NCBI GenBank assembly: GCA_030593645.1
Contig: JAUVGT010000310.1
Coordinates: forward strand, 1-5,923
DNA: 5,923 nt
Source of the DNA: Deltaproteobacteria bacterium
Lineage (GTDB): Bacteria > Desulfobacterota > Desulfobacteria > Desulfobacterales > JAUVGT01
Direction of reading: 5' to 3'
In this document: positions 5,879 through 5,923 of the stretch, piece by piece
How positions within the stretch are numbered: the stretch's first letter is position 1
Layout of the letters: each line of letters opens with the position of its first letter
Notes under the pieces: generated by a model
What the model saw: only the letters and a program-made list of their open reading frames with translations
Database searches by the model: none
Told to the model about the DNA's origin: nothing
Program-made: the position numbers and the translations under genes

Positions 5879-5923
5879 CGCCCCGGCGCCCTTGAGCGTG
5901 AAGTTCCGCGCGCCGGCGAGCTT
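5831..5923 (-). pseudogene. serS: Seryl-tRNA synthetase internal fragment, fused in frame to the helicase
   Basis: Read from the window edge, the 31 codons give KLAGARNFTLKGAGAMM then HHALLRLALDRMLA. This aligns without gaps to the start of the SerRS catalytic domain. E. coli SerRS around residue 150 reads KLTGSRFVVMKG followed by ARMHRALSQFMLDLH, sharing the KL.G.R, KG, MH.AL and LD positions. SerRS charges tRNA-Ser with serine; only this short piece is visible and the gene continues beyond the window edge. All 31 codons end in G or C and 68 of 93 bases are G/C, whereas helicase bases 5761-5820 have 26 of 60. The family assignment comes from remembered reference sequence and not a search. 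Confidence 0.75.

Overview
The window looks like a piece of a moderately AT-rich bacterial genome (roughly 40-45% GC by eye over the main genes). Gene content and protein style resemble Desulfobacterota/deltaproteobacteria, but this is an impression from sequence and not a database result. No complete mobile element, CRISPR array, rRNA or tRNA is visible.

Layout: (1) 52-351 (+) is a small single-domain PilZ protein. (2) 352-567 has no convincing gene. It holds a GC-rich block (371-460, 57 of 90 bases G/C) with a perfect 7-bp hairpin and, on the minus strand, a very strong Shine-Dalgarno sequence in front of a 6-codon mini-ORF. (3) 568-2229 (+) is an aconitase A that begins abruptly where residue ~342 of a normal ~890-residue enzyme would be. 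All three Fe-S cysteines and the swivel domain are intact, but the N-terminal ~340 residues are absent. (4) Convergent with it, on the minus strand, is the run SF2 helicase (4805-~5830), then glucose-6-phosphate isomerase (2988-4742), then a HAD-family hydrolase (2247-2987). The isomerase stop codon directly abuts the HAD start codon, so these two are very probably co-transcribed and translationally coupled. The HAD protein carries Asn in place of the catalytic Asp nucleophile. (5) The right edge (5831-5923) is a different kind of DNA: 73% GC, every complete codon ending in G or C, and it encodes a fragment of seryl-tRNA synthetase fused in frame to the N-terminally truncated helicase.

How the parts relate: isomerase plus HAD form a plausible sugar-phosphate pair, and the helicase upstream on the same strand is probably a neighbour and not a pathway partner. 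The most notable structure is the pair of broken gene ends: aconitase without its N-terminal half at ~560, and the SerRS/helicase joint at ~5830. The second is so sharp in composition that a chimeric assembly or clone is the leading explanation; a real recombination joint is the alternative. I do not see evidence for a new defence, toxin or mobile system here.
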